Shown here piece by piece: positions 1 to 8,920 of a stretch of DNA of 47,239 bases. This DNA comes from Chthoniobacter flavus (GTDB taxonomy: Bacteria > Verrucomicrobiota > Verrucomicrobiia > Chthoniobacterales > Terrimicrobiaceae). The notes beneath the pieces were generated by a model. The model saw only the letters and a program-made list of their open reading frames with translations, had not been told where the DNA came from and did not search any database. The stretch is taken from the NCBI GenBank assembly GCA_945883435.1, contig CAMCXK010000016.1:1-47239 (forward strand). Reading direction: 5' to 3'. Made by a program: the position numbers and the translations under genes. Every line of letters starts with the position of its first letter. Position 1 is the stretch's first letter.

Positions 1-2554
1 CCGCATTCGCGGTGGCGGTGCCATTCAATTGAAAAACTCCAATGGTCTGGTTGCTCGTGCCGATCGCAAATGTGGCGCTGCCGCTCAGCGTGACATTTCC
101 CGTTGAAGCCAATGAGCCGCCGGAAATATCGACGGTGCCTGAGTTAATGAATGTGCCACCGGTGTAGGTATTGTTGCCTGTGAGGCGGAGAGTTCCTGTG
201 CCGAAGTCGGGCGTGTAGCTTTTTGTTTTCAGTGACCCGTTGCCGCCGATGACATTTGCGTAGGTGCGGTTGCCGGAGGTGAGGTCGAATTGCAGCGTGC
301 CATTATTGGAAATATTGCCGCTGATGGATCCGGGGCGAAAGCCATTGCCCAGGGTTGCACCGACCGTGAGGGTGCCGGAATCGATGGTGGTGCCACCAGT
401 CATGGTGGCGTTGCCGGCGAGGACCGCGTCGGCATTATTGTTGACCAAGAGATTGCCGGTGCCGGTGGTGTCGAGCACGTAAGTAGCAGATCCCAAAAGC
501 AGGGTGGCATTGTTGGTGATATTGTCTTTGAGGCCTAGGCTGTTTCCGGTGAGCGTGCCTGACTCGATGAATGTGCCACCGGTGTAGGAGCTGTTGCCGT
601 TGAGGGAGAGGGTGCCATTGCCGAGTTTCACGAGGCCGCTGGAGTTGGTCGAATTGATCGAACTGGAGAAGGTCACTTCGTTGCCATTGGTATCGATGCG
701 GATGGCGGAGCTGCTGTTTTTGATGCGGGAGGAGACATCCGCGGTTGTGCCGCTGCCGTATTGGAGTATGCCGCCGCCGAAGGTGATGTTGCCGCCGGAA
801 CCGAGGCCGCTGGCGCTGCCGATCTGGAGGGTGCCGGCGTTGATGGAGGTGGTGCCGTTGTAGGTATTGCTGCCAGAGAGGATGACTGTGCCGGAAGCGG
901 TCTTGTTGACCCCGTTGGTTCCAGCGAGGGTGGCGCTGATGGTGCCGTTTTGCAGATTGAAACTGGAGCTGTTATTGGTGAGGGTGCCGTTGGCGATCTC
1001 GCCACCGGTGAGCGTGCCAAGAGTATTGGTGAGGCTCTTGCCTCCCATGTCGAGTATGCCGCCAGAGATGCTGACCGTGCTGTTGCCCAGAGTGCCATTG
1101 CCCAGCAAGGCGAGCGTGCCGGCATTGATGGAGGTGGTGCCGTTGTTCGTGTTGTTGCCGGTGAGAGTAAGTGTGCCATTGCCTGATTTCACAAGGCCGT
1201 TCGCCGAGGCGAAGGAGGCGAGTGTAGTATTCTCATTTTCGATCGAGAGCGTCGCGGCGCTGCCGGAGAGGATGAGCGGGGCGGAGATGGTGACATTGCC
1301 TGCGGCGCCGGAAATAGTGAGAGCGGCGGCCGAGCTGCCGTCGATCGTGAGGTTGCCGCCAGAGATGCCGACTGCGTCGGAGGAGTCAATCGTGAGCGAG
1401 CCGATCGTGAGGTCGCCGCCGAGGTCGGTGGCGCTGGAGTTGGACGAACCAGTGGCGGAGAAGATGATGTCGGTGCCGGTCGCAAAATCGGCCGTTGGGG
1501 TGCCGGAGGAATCAGTAGCCCAGTTGTTGCTGGCGGACCAGGACTCGCCGGCAGAGCCGAGCCAGTAAAGAATGGGGGGCGCGGGAGGGGCGGGGACAAT
1601 TGCACCGATCCCAAGACCGCCGTTGGTTGCGGCGTAGATGATACCACCCCTTTCGAAGACGCCGTTGACAGCGTTGCTGCCTAGCCCTTGTGCGGTGGTA
1701 AAATTAGTCCAGCTCGTCCCGCCGTTTGTCGAGATACTCAACCCGCCGCCATTGGTTGCGGCGTAGATGGTGCCGCCACTCGCGAAGACGCCATTGACAG
1801 TGTTGTTCCCCAACCCGTTGGCCGTGGTGCGGTTGACGAAGGTCACTCCTCCATCGATAGAGATGCTCACACCGCCGTTAGTGGCTGCATACACCGTGGT
1901 GCCGTCGGCATAAACGCCATTGACCCAATTGTTCCCCAACCCATTGGCCGTGGTGCGGTTGGTGAATGTCGTGAGTCCATCGGTAGAGATGCTCAGCCCG
2001 CCGAGTGTGGCTGCATACACCGTAGTGCCATTGGCATAGATGCCGGTGATGCTATTGCTACCCAAACCATTGGCGGTGGTGCGATTGGTGAAGGTCGTGC
2101 CGTTATTCGTTGAGATACTTACACCACCCATCGTTGCCGCATAGATGGTTCCACCGCTTTCGTATACGCTACGGACATCGTTGGCCCCGAGGCCGCTGTC
2201 GGTAAATCTGAAATTCCAAGACGTGCCGTTGTTGGTCGAGATAGGCAGGCCGAACTGGCTAGTTCCAGCGTAGATGGTTCCGCTGCTCTCGTAAACGCTC
2301 CAAAAAGTGGTGCCCGCATTGGTTCTGTTCGTCCAACTCGTTCCATTATTGGTCGAGATGCCAAGACCGCCGCCGCCGGTCGCGGCGTAGATAGTGCCGC
2401 CACTCTCATAGACGCTGAATACATTGTTGTTCCCCAACCCGCTGTTGGTGACATTGCGGGTGATGAAGCTGGACGGCAGTTGAGCAAGGGCGGTTAGACT
2501 GGAGACAAGTGTAGCGAGGACAATCTGTGCCAATACCGCGGTGGATTTTTTCAT
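1..2554 (-). CDS. Giant secreted autotransporter-repeat protein with N-terminal propeller repeats (3' end missing)
   Basis: One frame stays open on the minus strand from the ATG at 2554 to the window edge: 851 codons, with the C-terminus outside. Residues 1-24 form a signal peptide (MKKSTAV start, hydrophobic core, ALA cleavage site). Residues about 34-317 are seven repeats of about 41 residues with a GLGNN-V-GTIYAAT-GG-SISTNNGT pattern, like BNR/Ycf48-type blades. A proline-rich linker (PAPPAPP, about 321-327) follows, then a WLGSAGESWSASNNW segment. From about 440 onward there are repeated units of the type GNGTLTLTGNNTYTGGT-I-AGTL, the signature of autotransporter-associated beta-strand repeats. 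Such proteins are exported and often very large in Verrucomicrobiota. The role is probably a surface or adhesive passenger (inference). Whether it ends in an autotransporter barrel or a PEP-CTERM signal cannot be seen. Composition is rich in Gly, Thr, Ser and Asn. Confidence 0.85.
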   Translation of the reverse strand, partial: MKKSTAVLAQIVLATLVSSLTALAQLPSSFITRNVTNSGLGNNNVFSVYESGGTIYAATGGGGLGISTNNGTSWTNRTNAGTTFWSVYESSGTIYAGTSQFGLPISTNNGTSWNFRFTDSGLGANDVRSVYESGGTIYAATMGGVSISTNNGTTFTNRTTANGLGSNSITGIYANGTTVYAATLGGLSISTDGLTTFTNRTTANGLGNNWVNGVYADGTTVYAATNGGVSISIDGGVTFVNRTTANGLGNNTVNGVFASGGTIYAATNGGGLSISTNGGTSWTNFTTAQGLGSNAVNGVFERGGIIYAATNGGLGIGAIVPAPPAPPILYWLGSAGESWSASNNWATDSSGTPTADFATGTDIIFSATGSSNSSATDLGGDLTIGSLTIDSSDAVGISGGNLTIDGSSAAALTISGAAGNVTISAPLILSGSAATLSIENENTTLASFASANGLVKSGNGTLTLTGNNTNNGTTSINAGTLALLGNGTLGNSTVSISGGILDMGGKSLTNTLGTLTGGEIANGTLTNNSSSFNLQNGTISATLAGTNGVNKTASGTVILSGSNTYNGTTSINAGTLQIGSASGLGSGGNITFGGGILQYGSGTTADVSSRIKNSSSAIRIDTNGNEVTFSSSINSTNSSGLVKLGNGTLSLNGNSSYTGGTFIESGTLTGNSLGLKDNITNNATLLLGSATYVLDTTGTGNLLVNNNADAVLAGNATMTGGTTIDSGTLTVGATLGNGFRPGSISGNISNNGTLQFDLTSGNRTYANVIGGNGSLKTKSYTPDFGTGTLRLTGNNTYTGGTFINSGTVDISGGSLASTGNVTLSGSATFAIGTSNQTIGVFQLNGTATANA
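1604..2455 (-). repeat. Seven tandem ~41-codon repeats encoding propeller-like blades
   Basis: Within the giant secreted protein, residues about 34-317 repeat every 40-43 residues. Each unit carries a GLG-N start, a V/I-YES/ADG turn, a GT-IYAAT strand, a GG-SIST strand and an NNGTTFTNRTT end. Repeats 3 to 6 are the most alike, also at DNA level, where stretches near 1930, 1810 and 2060 nearly match. Repeat 2 has diverged (FWSVYESSGTIYAGTSQFG), and repeat 7 lacks its last strand before the proline linker. Seven units is a natural number for a closed beta-propeller, but that fold is an inference. Confidence 0.8.
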
Positions 2555-3037
2555 GGGAGAGTCAATTTTAGTCTTCAGTTTTTGAGAAAGCGGCGATTCG
2601 AGATCAGTCTTTAAAAGACCGCGCAACCGCATGGGAAGCGGCTTGGCGAGTGGAGGACGAGGGTGGCATTTGGTGCGTTGGACATCGTCGAACACCGCTT
2701 ATATTTTTTTCCCGTCCAGTGTCCACAAAAATTCCGGGGAAAAGAGGGGGCGATTTTTGGGGAGAATGCGAAATGGTTTCCTCCCTCGGGCGCGGAGGGG
2801 GTTCTCACGGCGGCACGGCGAACACGGAGTGCGGGGAAGAGAAGTGAATTGGGGTTCATTTTCTCCTTTTTGAACAAAGGTGGGCGACGAAACAGGTTCC
2901 CTGTTCCGCTACGGGGCGATCTGCCGCGCGGCCGATGCTTCCGGTCTTCACGCGCGGAGCCACATCTCTCCAAGGTTTCTTAATGGCGCGTCTCAGATTC
3001 TCCGCCGGGCGGTGGGATTCCACTGATATGGCACACC
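2555..3037. other. Intergenic stretch without a convincing gene
   Basis: These 483 bases lie between the start of the giant secreted protein and the end of the AddA-like gene. Short open frames exist on both strands, but none has a recognisable domain, a plausible start context or consistent codon use. The part at about 2800-2850 translates to a basic HGGTANTE / RRHGEHG-like peptide, reminiscent of dispersed intergenic sequence that is often mis-annotated as small proteins in related genomes. The promoter of the secreted-protein gene should lie at about 2560-2650 reading leftward, but no clear -35/-10 pair stands out. Confidence 0.5.
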
Positions 3038-6000
3038 TCAGCGGAGGAGGACTAGGCGCGAGGTGACGCGGTCGGGAGAAAGGCGGAGGAGTTGAGAGAC
3101 GGCCTGGCGGTAAGTGTCCATTTGGCTGGCGTGGCGGCGTTCGATTTCGGAGACCAGACCGTGGTCGGTTTTGAAATCGTAAATGGTCGCGGACCGGGCA
3201 AGACCCTCGGGGGTGCGCAGGACGACGACCCGGTCGAAGACGCCACTCACCCACTTGCCATCCAACATCACATCGAATGCCTGTTCGCGCCAGAGGTCGT
3301 GCGGGTCGGCGGGACGGGTGAAGACTTCATGAGCAATCGGTTGGGCCAAGAATTGGCGGATCCGTCGAGCGGCCTCAGGGGACAAACTCTCCGGCAACGC
3401 GGGCAGGTTCCCGGACCACTCGATGCGGGCGAGGGCCTCGTGGACCTCGATGCCCAGCATGGCGGCATCGGACGCCGTCCCTCCCCGGCCTCCGCCGACG
3501 GGGGAGGTGGAATCTTTGAGGGACGAAGGCGAGACTGGTTTCGGAGTTCCCCGCAGCGGGGCGTGGAAGGGCAAAGACTGCTCCGCGGTGGCGGAAGCGG
3601 GCGTGATCCTCGCGTGGGCCTCGAACCAATGGGAATCGCCAAATTCGGGAGTTGTCCCCTCAAAGCGCAATCCCAGCAGACGGGCGAAGTTTTTGGCGGT
3701 GGTTTTCTCGCCCAGCGCAGTGGTGATGACGTAAAGGGCCTTTTTCGGGCGCGTCAGGGCGACGTAAGCCGTGCAAATCTCGGCGAATTTGTCATCGGCC
3801 GCATCGGCATCGACCAAGCGCTGCAAAACCTCGTCCAGCGAGGAAATTTCCTTCGCGGGGAGTTCGAGGCCCCATTGAACCTTGTCGGCCGTGGGGCCCA
3901 GGGCGAGGCGAACGCCATCGTTGCCGCGGGTTCGTTGATCCAGTCCGCTGGCGATCACCATGTCGAATCCCAGGCCCTTCGACTGGTGAACGGTCATGAT
4001 ACGCACCACATCGGCCGCCTCGTTTTCCTGCGTCTGGCGGTTTTCGACAAACCGGAGAAAGTCGGGAATTCCATCCGCGGAATTGCGGAGGGCATCGAAT
4101 TCCTCGGCGGCGAGGAGGAAGGCATTGGCGCGTTCCTGTAAAAACGGCTCCCCGTCGAGAGGTGCCCTATTCACCCAAGCGCGGATCGTGGCGGCGAAGC
4201 CCTCGGAAGCGAGCTTGGAAAGTGTGTTTTTGCGAAAGCCCGGTTGTCCCTCGAAGCCCCAGCGGGCGGCGGCGGGGGATCCTCGCAACAGGGTGGCGGA
4301 GAGTTGGTCATCCGGCGAGGCGCAGAGGCGCAAGGCGGCGAGAAGGGCCACACCGAGCGGATTGTCCACGCAGGGATTGGTCTTGCCCTCGACAGCTACG
4401 GGAATGCCCTTGGAAAGCAGGAGGGCGGCGAGCGACTCCACGCCTTTGTTGTCGCGCTGGAGCACCGCGCAGGAGATGCCGCGCTCCCAGGGCCGGGTGG
4501 CGTGAAGAATCTCAAGGATTTTTCGTTCCCGGATGTCACCCTCCGCCTCCTCGTCACCGTCCTCCTTGGGAACGGCATGCCACACGGCGTAGCCGGGGAG
4601 GTCGCGTGTTTTCGGAGAGGTTGTGTGCGTGCGCCAGGCGCTGGACCATTTCGCCAGCGTGGCTTCGGGAATTTCCAATTTGCCGCAAGCGGAGGCGAGG
4701 TCGCCGAAGACTCGGTTCACAAAATCCAGAATCGGCGCGCAGGAGCGGTAGGATTCGACAAGTGGAGAGGCATCGCGGATCGCCGGGGCGTTTTGGTTGT
4801 AGTGATGAAAGACATCACCGAACAAATCGGGGTCGCCGCCGCGCCACGAGTAGATCGCCTGCTTGATGTCGCCCACGTAAAAAAAGCTCCTCCGGCCCTC
4901 GGGATCCATCACGACCTCGTCGATGAAGGCTTTGAGAATGCTCCATTGCGGACGGCTGGTGTCTTGGAATTCGTCAATAAGCCAGTGGTCGAAAGTCTGG
5001 TCGATGCGGTAGCCCGCGATGCCACGCCACGCCAGGTTCCCTGCCTGCCGGGCCAATGCGTCGGTGATGTCGCCGAAGGTCACGATTCCTGCCGAGCGAA
5101 CACGGTTGGCATAATGAGCCTCGAATTTTTGCATGAGGGTATGCAGAGAGCGGCTGCGCTCCAGGAGCGATTCAAACCCGGGCCGAAGCATCGCATGGCG
5201 CAGCTCGTCCCGGAGCTTGCGGATGGGCGGCGTGAGAACAACCCGCGAGGCACGGCCATTTCCGGTGGGGATGTAAACCGTCCCGTCGTCATCAGTCCGG
5301 TCGCCCGAGAGTTTGCCAAAGAATTTTTTCAGGTCCTCGGAGAACGGCTTCGGGTAGGGATGGGAGGCGGCGAGTTCCAGGCCATCCTTCCAGGCCGTGA
5401 ATGCGCTTTCACTGAGCTGCGGGTGCTGGTGTTGAATCTCTCTCCAGAGGGCCCGTGCAACGGGAGCGGGCGATCCGGCCTTGAGAATCGGGCATCCCGC
5501 AGGAGCCCAAATCACGGCGGCATCGCCCCAAAGAGCCTTGGCAGGTGTGGCCAGGAATTTCGCGTGGAGGTTCCCGGATTCTCGCAGGAGGATTTGAAAC
5601 ATGTCGCGCTCGCCGTGGTTGCGGTTCGCGCGCCGGAGGAGGTCGATGAAGCCGGACAGTGAGGCCTCCGATTCGGTGGCGAAAAGCGCGGCAAGGGTTC
5701 GCTCGCGGGCGGCTTGGATTTGGGCCTCGCCGGCCATCGAGAAATCCTCCGCGAGGCCGGACTCGAGCGGGAAAGCGCGGGCGATGCGGGCGAAGAGGCT
5801 GTCGATCGTTCCCATGCCGAGAAGGCCGAGTTGGTCGGCCAGCCTGCCCAGCAACCGGCGGCAACCGGCGGCGTCCAGGCCGGCCAGGCCGGTATGGGCC
5901 TGCAGCGCCTCCAATTTCCGGGGATCCAGCGCCGCCTCGGCGAGGCGCTCGAAAACCGCGGAGAGGAACTCCCCGGCCGACTTGCGGGTGAAGGTCAAGG

Positions 6001-6109
6001 CGGCGATTTTGCGGGGTTCCACATCGAGGGCGAGCAGTTGAATCATGCGCGTGGTGAGCGCGTGGGTTTTGCCGCTGCCGGCATTGGCGATCAGTCGTTC
6101 GTTGGTCAT
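3038..6109 (-). CDS. AddA/RecB-like UvrD-family helicase-nuclease
   Basis: The product of 1023 residues is a superfamily 1 DNA helicase with a C-terminal RecB-type nuclease, predicted to process double-strand breaks with its AddB-like partner. Visible motifs are Walker A GSGKT (residues 11-15), motif Ia ALTFTRKSA, Walker B WLIDEFQDTSRPQW, motif III YVGDIKQAIYSWRGGD, motif V MTVHQSKGLGFD and motif VI VALTRPKKALYVI. The C-terminal PD-(D/E)XK nuclease shows GVFDRVVV, IYDFKTD and QMDTYRQ, so both activities look intact. The frame is open further upstream, but ATG 6109 puts Walker A at the expected N-terminal place and overlaps the stop of the preceding gene as ATGA. It is the last gene of a WYL regulator-AddB-AddA operon. 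It is somewhat short for AddA (about 1150-1240 residues). Confidence 0.9.
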   Translation of the reverse strand: MTNERLIANAGSGKTHALTTRMIQLLALDVEPRKIAALTFTRKSAGEFLSAVFERLAEAALDPRKLEALQAHTGLAGLDAAGCRRLLGRLADQLGLLGMGTIDSLFARIARAFPLESGLAEDFSMAGEAQIQAARERTLAALFATESEASLSGFIDLLRRANRNHGERDMFQILLRESGNLHAKFLATPAKALWGDAAVIWAPAGCPILKAGSPAPVARALWREIQHQHPQLSESAFTAWKDGLELAASHPYPKPFSEDLKKFFGKLSGDRTDDDGTVYIPTGNGRASRVVLTPPIRKLRDELRHAMLRPGFESLLERSRSLHTLMQKFEAHYANRVRSAGIVTFGDITDALARQAGNLAWRGIAGYRIDQTFDHWLIDEFQDTSRPQWSILKAFIDEVVMDPEGRRSFFYVGDIKQAIYSWRGGDPDLFGDVFHHYNQNAPAIRDASPLVESYRSCAPILDFVNRVFGDLASACGKLEIPEATLAKWSSAWRTHTTSPKTRDLPGYAVWHAVPKEDGDEEAEGDIRERKILEILHATRPWERGISCAVLQRDNKGVESLAALLLSKGIPVAVEGKTNPCVDNPLGVALLAALRLCASPDDQLSATLLRGSPAAARWGFEGQPGFRKNTLSKLASEGFAATIRAWVNRAPLDGEPFLQERANAFLLAAEEFDALRNSADGIPDFLRFVENRQTQENEAADVVRIMTVHQSKGLGFDMVIASGLDQRTRGNDGVRLALGPTADKVQWGLELPAKEISSLDEVLQRLVDADAADDKFAEICTAYVALTRPKKALYVITTALGEKTTAKNFARLLGLRFEGTTPEFGDSHWFEAHARITPASATAEQSLPFHAPLRGTPKPVSPSSLKDSTSPVGGGRGGTASDAAMLGIEVHEALARIEWSGNLPALPESLSPEAARRIRQFLAQPIAHEVFTRPADPHDLWREQAFDVMLDGKWVSGVFDRVVVLRTPEGLARSATIYDFKTDHGLVSEIERRHASQMDTYRQAVSQLLRLSPDRVTSRLVLLR

Positions 6110-8871
6110 GGGGCTCCCTTTAAAAAATCCACAGTGTCCTCGTGAATGCAGTGCTCCGGCTTTCCGTTGACGAACAGCGACTCGAAGGGATCGCCCCAAG
6201 AGGACCTGAGGGGCTGCGGCGGCCAAAACTGTCCCTTGTGAACCCGCGTGGCGATCTGCTCCGCGCACTCCAAAGCGGATTCCAGGACCTCGCCGGTCAA
6301 TTCGCTGAAGTCCTTCACCTCCGTATCGGCCGGATCGGCAGACAATGTGAAATAGGCCGCGGTCACGCGGGCCCCGCCGATGTCGGCGCCATGCCAATGC
6401 CTGAGAATCCGCGTGTAAAGGGGCAGCTGAAGGTTTTTCCAGCGTTTGGATGCCAGTCTCGTGCCGCTCTGGATGGTGACTGGCGCCTCCGGCAGCCACT
6501 CGGCCGCCAGCTTTGGGCCAAAGTGCTTTTTAGCCGGCGGGTCGGCTTTCGGAGATGATTTGTAATCCAGCACCCGCCACTCGCCGGTATCCTCGTTCCA
6601 GTCGATCCGGTCGATTTTTCCCGAGAGAAAAAGCGGGCCCAAGCGCAGTGGATGCGGGTCTTCGATCGAGAGTTTTTTTTCCACCGACCGGATGCGCCAT
6701 CCTTTGGCGAATTGCTCCGCTTGCACCCGCGCGAAGCCGCGCAGGCGGACCCGGGCGGCCTCGATCTGGATGCGGACCGCTGGAGACGGCAATGGGCCGA
6801 ACAACCGGAGCACCGATGCCTCCAGGTGCTCCAATACGAATCGCTCGATCCTCGCGGCATCGGCTTCGTGCGGCGTGGTGCGGCCGAACTTCTCGACAGC
6901 CTCGTGCACAAGGGTTCCAAAACGCTTGGCATCCATTTCGCGCGCATCAGCCGTGAACGTGTCCAGCCAGAGCACCTTCTTGAGATAAAACCGGAGTGGA
7001 CAGGCCAGATACTCGGAGAAATCGGTGGGGCTCATCTTCTCCACCCGCTTCCGCGACTCCGCCGGAAGCTGCCACTTCCAACCGTTCTCCCGGCGGGCCC
7101 GCGCCGCACCCGGCGGCAATTTCCCAAAAAGCCCGAGAACCCGCTCTGGAAGCGCCTCGGCCTCACAGCGCAGGAACAAGCGCGAGGGCATCGAAGGGCT
7201 TCCCTCGGCATCAAACCGGCTGAACGAGCAGCGGAAGGCATGACCCCGACGCGCGAGCAAAAGGCACTGGAAAAGATAGGCGTCCCGCGCGAATCGCGAG
7301 GCGTTGTCGGCGAGGCGCAACGCCTTCCGTTTCGAGTCGGGAAGGAAGGCGTGGCCGTTGACCGCCGAGGGCAGAATGCCCTCCACGCAACCGCAGAGCG
7401 CGAGCCGTCCGGCCTCCAGCCACGGGGCCTCCAGCCATCCCGGGAGTTCGACATCGCCTGGTTGCGAGGCGTCAAACACAGGCTCGGATTTCAAGGCTCG
7501 GGCCAATGCCTGCCCGATGCCCGTGCTGTGATTTTCAAAAAGCGGAGAAGTCGAAATCGCATGGTGCAAGGCTGCCACATCTTTCGCCGCCTCAAGGCCC
7601 TCGCCGCCGGACATCCACGCCTGGTGGAGCAATTCCCCGACCGCCAGCGCGCGCATCGTCCCGACCAAGCCGACCCAGGGGGCCAGTTGCTGCCGGCGTT
7701 TGGCCCGTTCCTGCACGGGATCAAAAGCGACCTCGGCAAAAGCCAACGCCTGGTCGAAATCCGAGAGCACAACCTCGCCGATCAGGTAGTCGCACACGGC
7801 CAGGGCATCCGCCGCGCTCAACTCCGAGCCGGTTCGCAGGCATTGGCTGAACCTCGGCAATTCCAGCAAACGGCGCAGGACCCTCAAGTCACCGGAAGCC
7901 TGAAACCGCAGCCACTCGATCGCCATGGTGCCCGCTTCACTCAAATCCAGACGGTTGCCATCCGGCAAAAAGGCCTTTCCCCCGCGCGATTCGATCTCGC
8001 CGCGCAAGGCGCTGCCGAGTTCCGGATCCGCCAAAACCAAGGCGTAGTCACCCGGCACAGGGCTGGCCAATGCGAATTCGAGGGCATGCCGAGCCTCGTC
8101 GGCAGGCGAGCGCGCCACGCCGATTTGATCCACCTCCAACCGACACGCGGCCCACTCGGCCGGGAGCGGACGTCCCCAAGCGTCAAATCCGCCGGCCATT
8201 TCGCCGGGCTGCCAAACAAGCACCTCCACAGACACGCCAAGACCAACCAGAGCTTCGGCGTAGGACTGCGCCACCGCCGGCAAATCGGGGATACAGGCGA
8301 TCACCAATCGGTGGATGGTTCCGGCGCAACCGGGATGACGCACCTCTTGGAATCGGGCTTCGTTCGGGTCGATCAGGTCAAAATCCTTCAAGATCGCGAG
8401 GTAGCACTGGTAGACCCGCGCTAGCACGGCCCAGCGCTCCGCGTCTTCGCTGCAAATTTCTCCAACGCTCGCATCCGCCGGGCTAAGCCCCGCCTCGGCC
8501 AGCAGATCGCACAAATCGCAGAGGACACCCCCGCTCTTCAGGCGGGTGGCTTCCGAATCAAGCCTGGCTCCGGAAAAAAGCGGCTCCAGAAAACCTGCAT
8601 CCAACTTTTCCAATGCCAAAGCCCACGCCCCCTCGCGTTCAAACTTCTCGGCCACTTGCGCTCCCGCCGGTCGCAAAGCACTCATGGGTTGCACGAACCG
8701 CGGGGATAAAACCCCCTTCCCGGCCAGCGCTTGACGGATGCGGCGCCCCGCGCCGGCTGTTGGAATCCACACCTCCGTGTGGCTTAAATCCATGGAATCG
8801 CCTGAGGTCAGGACTCCTGCCACTTGGACCGCCAACGGGGCGGTTTGATTCAGAAAGATGGTTTTTTTCAT
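6106..8871 (-). CDS. AddB-like PD-(D/E)XK nuclease/inactivated-helicase subunit
   Basis: The product of 921 residues has the layout of AddB: a helicase-like body without a usable Walker A motif (the N-terminus reads FLNQTAPLAVQVAG) and a C-terminal RecB-type nuclease. The nuclease shows SPTDFSEYLACPLRFYLKK, GTLVHEAVE, LSGKIDRIDWNE, WRVLDYKSS and LQLPLYTRIL, covering the catalytic Asp, the D-x-K core and the downstream Gln/Tyr. In known AddB proteins four cysteines around the nuclease hold an iron-sulfur cluster. Here the first (ACPLRFY) is present, but the C-terminal tail has a single Cys, so the cluster may be missing. ATG 8871 (MKKTIFLNQ) is chosen over an upstream ATG at 8982 that would run into the regulator gene. 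The stop overlaps the AddA-like start by 4 bases. Confidence 0.85.
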   Translation of the reverse strand: MKKTIFLNQTAPLAVQVAGVLTSGDSMDLSHTEVWIPTAGAGRRIRQALAGKGVLSPRFVQPMSALRPAGAQVAEKFEREGAWALALEKLDAGFLEPLFSGARLDSEATRLKSGGVLCDLCDLLAEAGLSPADASVGEICSEDAERWAVLARVYQCYLAILKDFDLIDPNEARFQEVRHPGCAGTIHRLVIACIPDLPAVAQSYAEALVGLGVSVEVLVWQPGEMAGGFDAWGRPLPAEWAACRLEVDQIGVARSPADEARHALEFALASPVPGDYALVLADPELGSALRGEIESRGGKAFLPDGNRLDLSEAGTMAIEWLRFQASGDLRVLRRLLELPRFSQCLRTGSELSAADALAVCDYLIGEVVLSDFDQALAFAEVAFDPVQERAKRRQQLAPWVGLVGTMRALAVGELLHQAWMSGGEGLEAAKDVAALHHAISTSPLFENHSTGIGQALARALKSEPVFDASQPGDVELPGWLEAPWLEAGRLALCGCVEGILPSAVNGHAFLPDSKRKALRLADNASRFARDAYLFQCLLLARRGHAFRCSFSRFDAEGSPSMPSRLFLRCEAEALPERVLGLFGKLPPGAARARRENGWKWQLPAESRKRVEKMSPTDFSEYLACPLRFYLKKVLWLDTFTADAREMDAKRFGTLVHEAVEKFGRTTPHEADAARIERFVLEHLEASVLRLFGPLPSPAVRIQIEAARVRLRGFARVQAEQFAKGWRIRSVEKKLSIEDPHPLRLGPLFLSGKIDRIDWNEDTGEWRVLDYKSSPKADPPAKKHFGPKLAAEWLPEAPVTIQSGTRLASKRWKNLQLPLYTRILRHWHGADIGGARVTAAYFTLSADPADTEVKDFSELTGEVLESALECAEQIATRVHKGQFWPPQPLRSSWGDPFESLFVNGKPEHCIHEDTVDFLKGAP

Positions 8872-8920
8872 GGGTATGGTCGGGCCGTGATGCTTTGCGC
8901 CAGCGTGATGCGCGGCGGTC

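Noticed and set aside
264-1568. Open frames on the plus strand over the giant secreted protein
   Set aside because: They are shadows of the minus-strand repeats. Their Val/Pro/Leu-rich translations repeat only because the opposite strand does.
4244-5662. 472-codon open frame on the plus strand
   Set aside because: It is antisense to the AddA-like gene, which shows all helicase motifs. The plus-strand translation has none.
6652-8424. 590-codon open frame on the plus strand
   Set aside because: It is the mirror of the AddB-like gene. Its translation is rich in Arg, Gln, Gly and His without family motifs, a usual by-product of GC-rich coding DNA.
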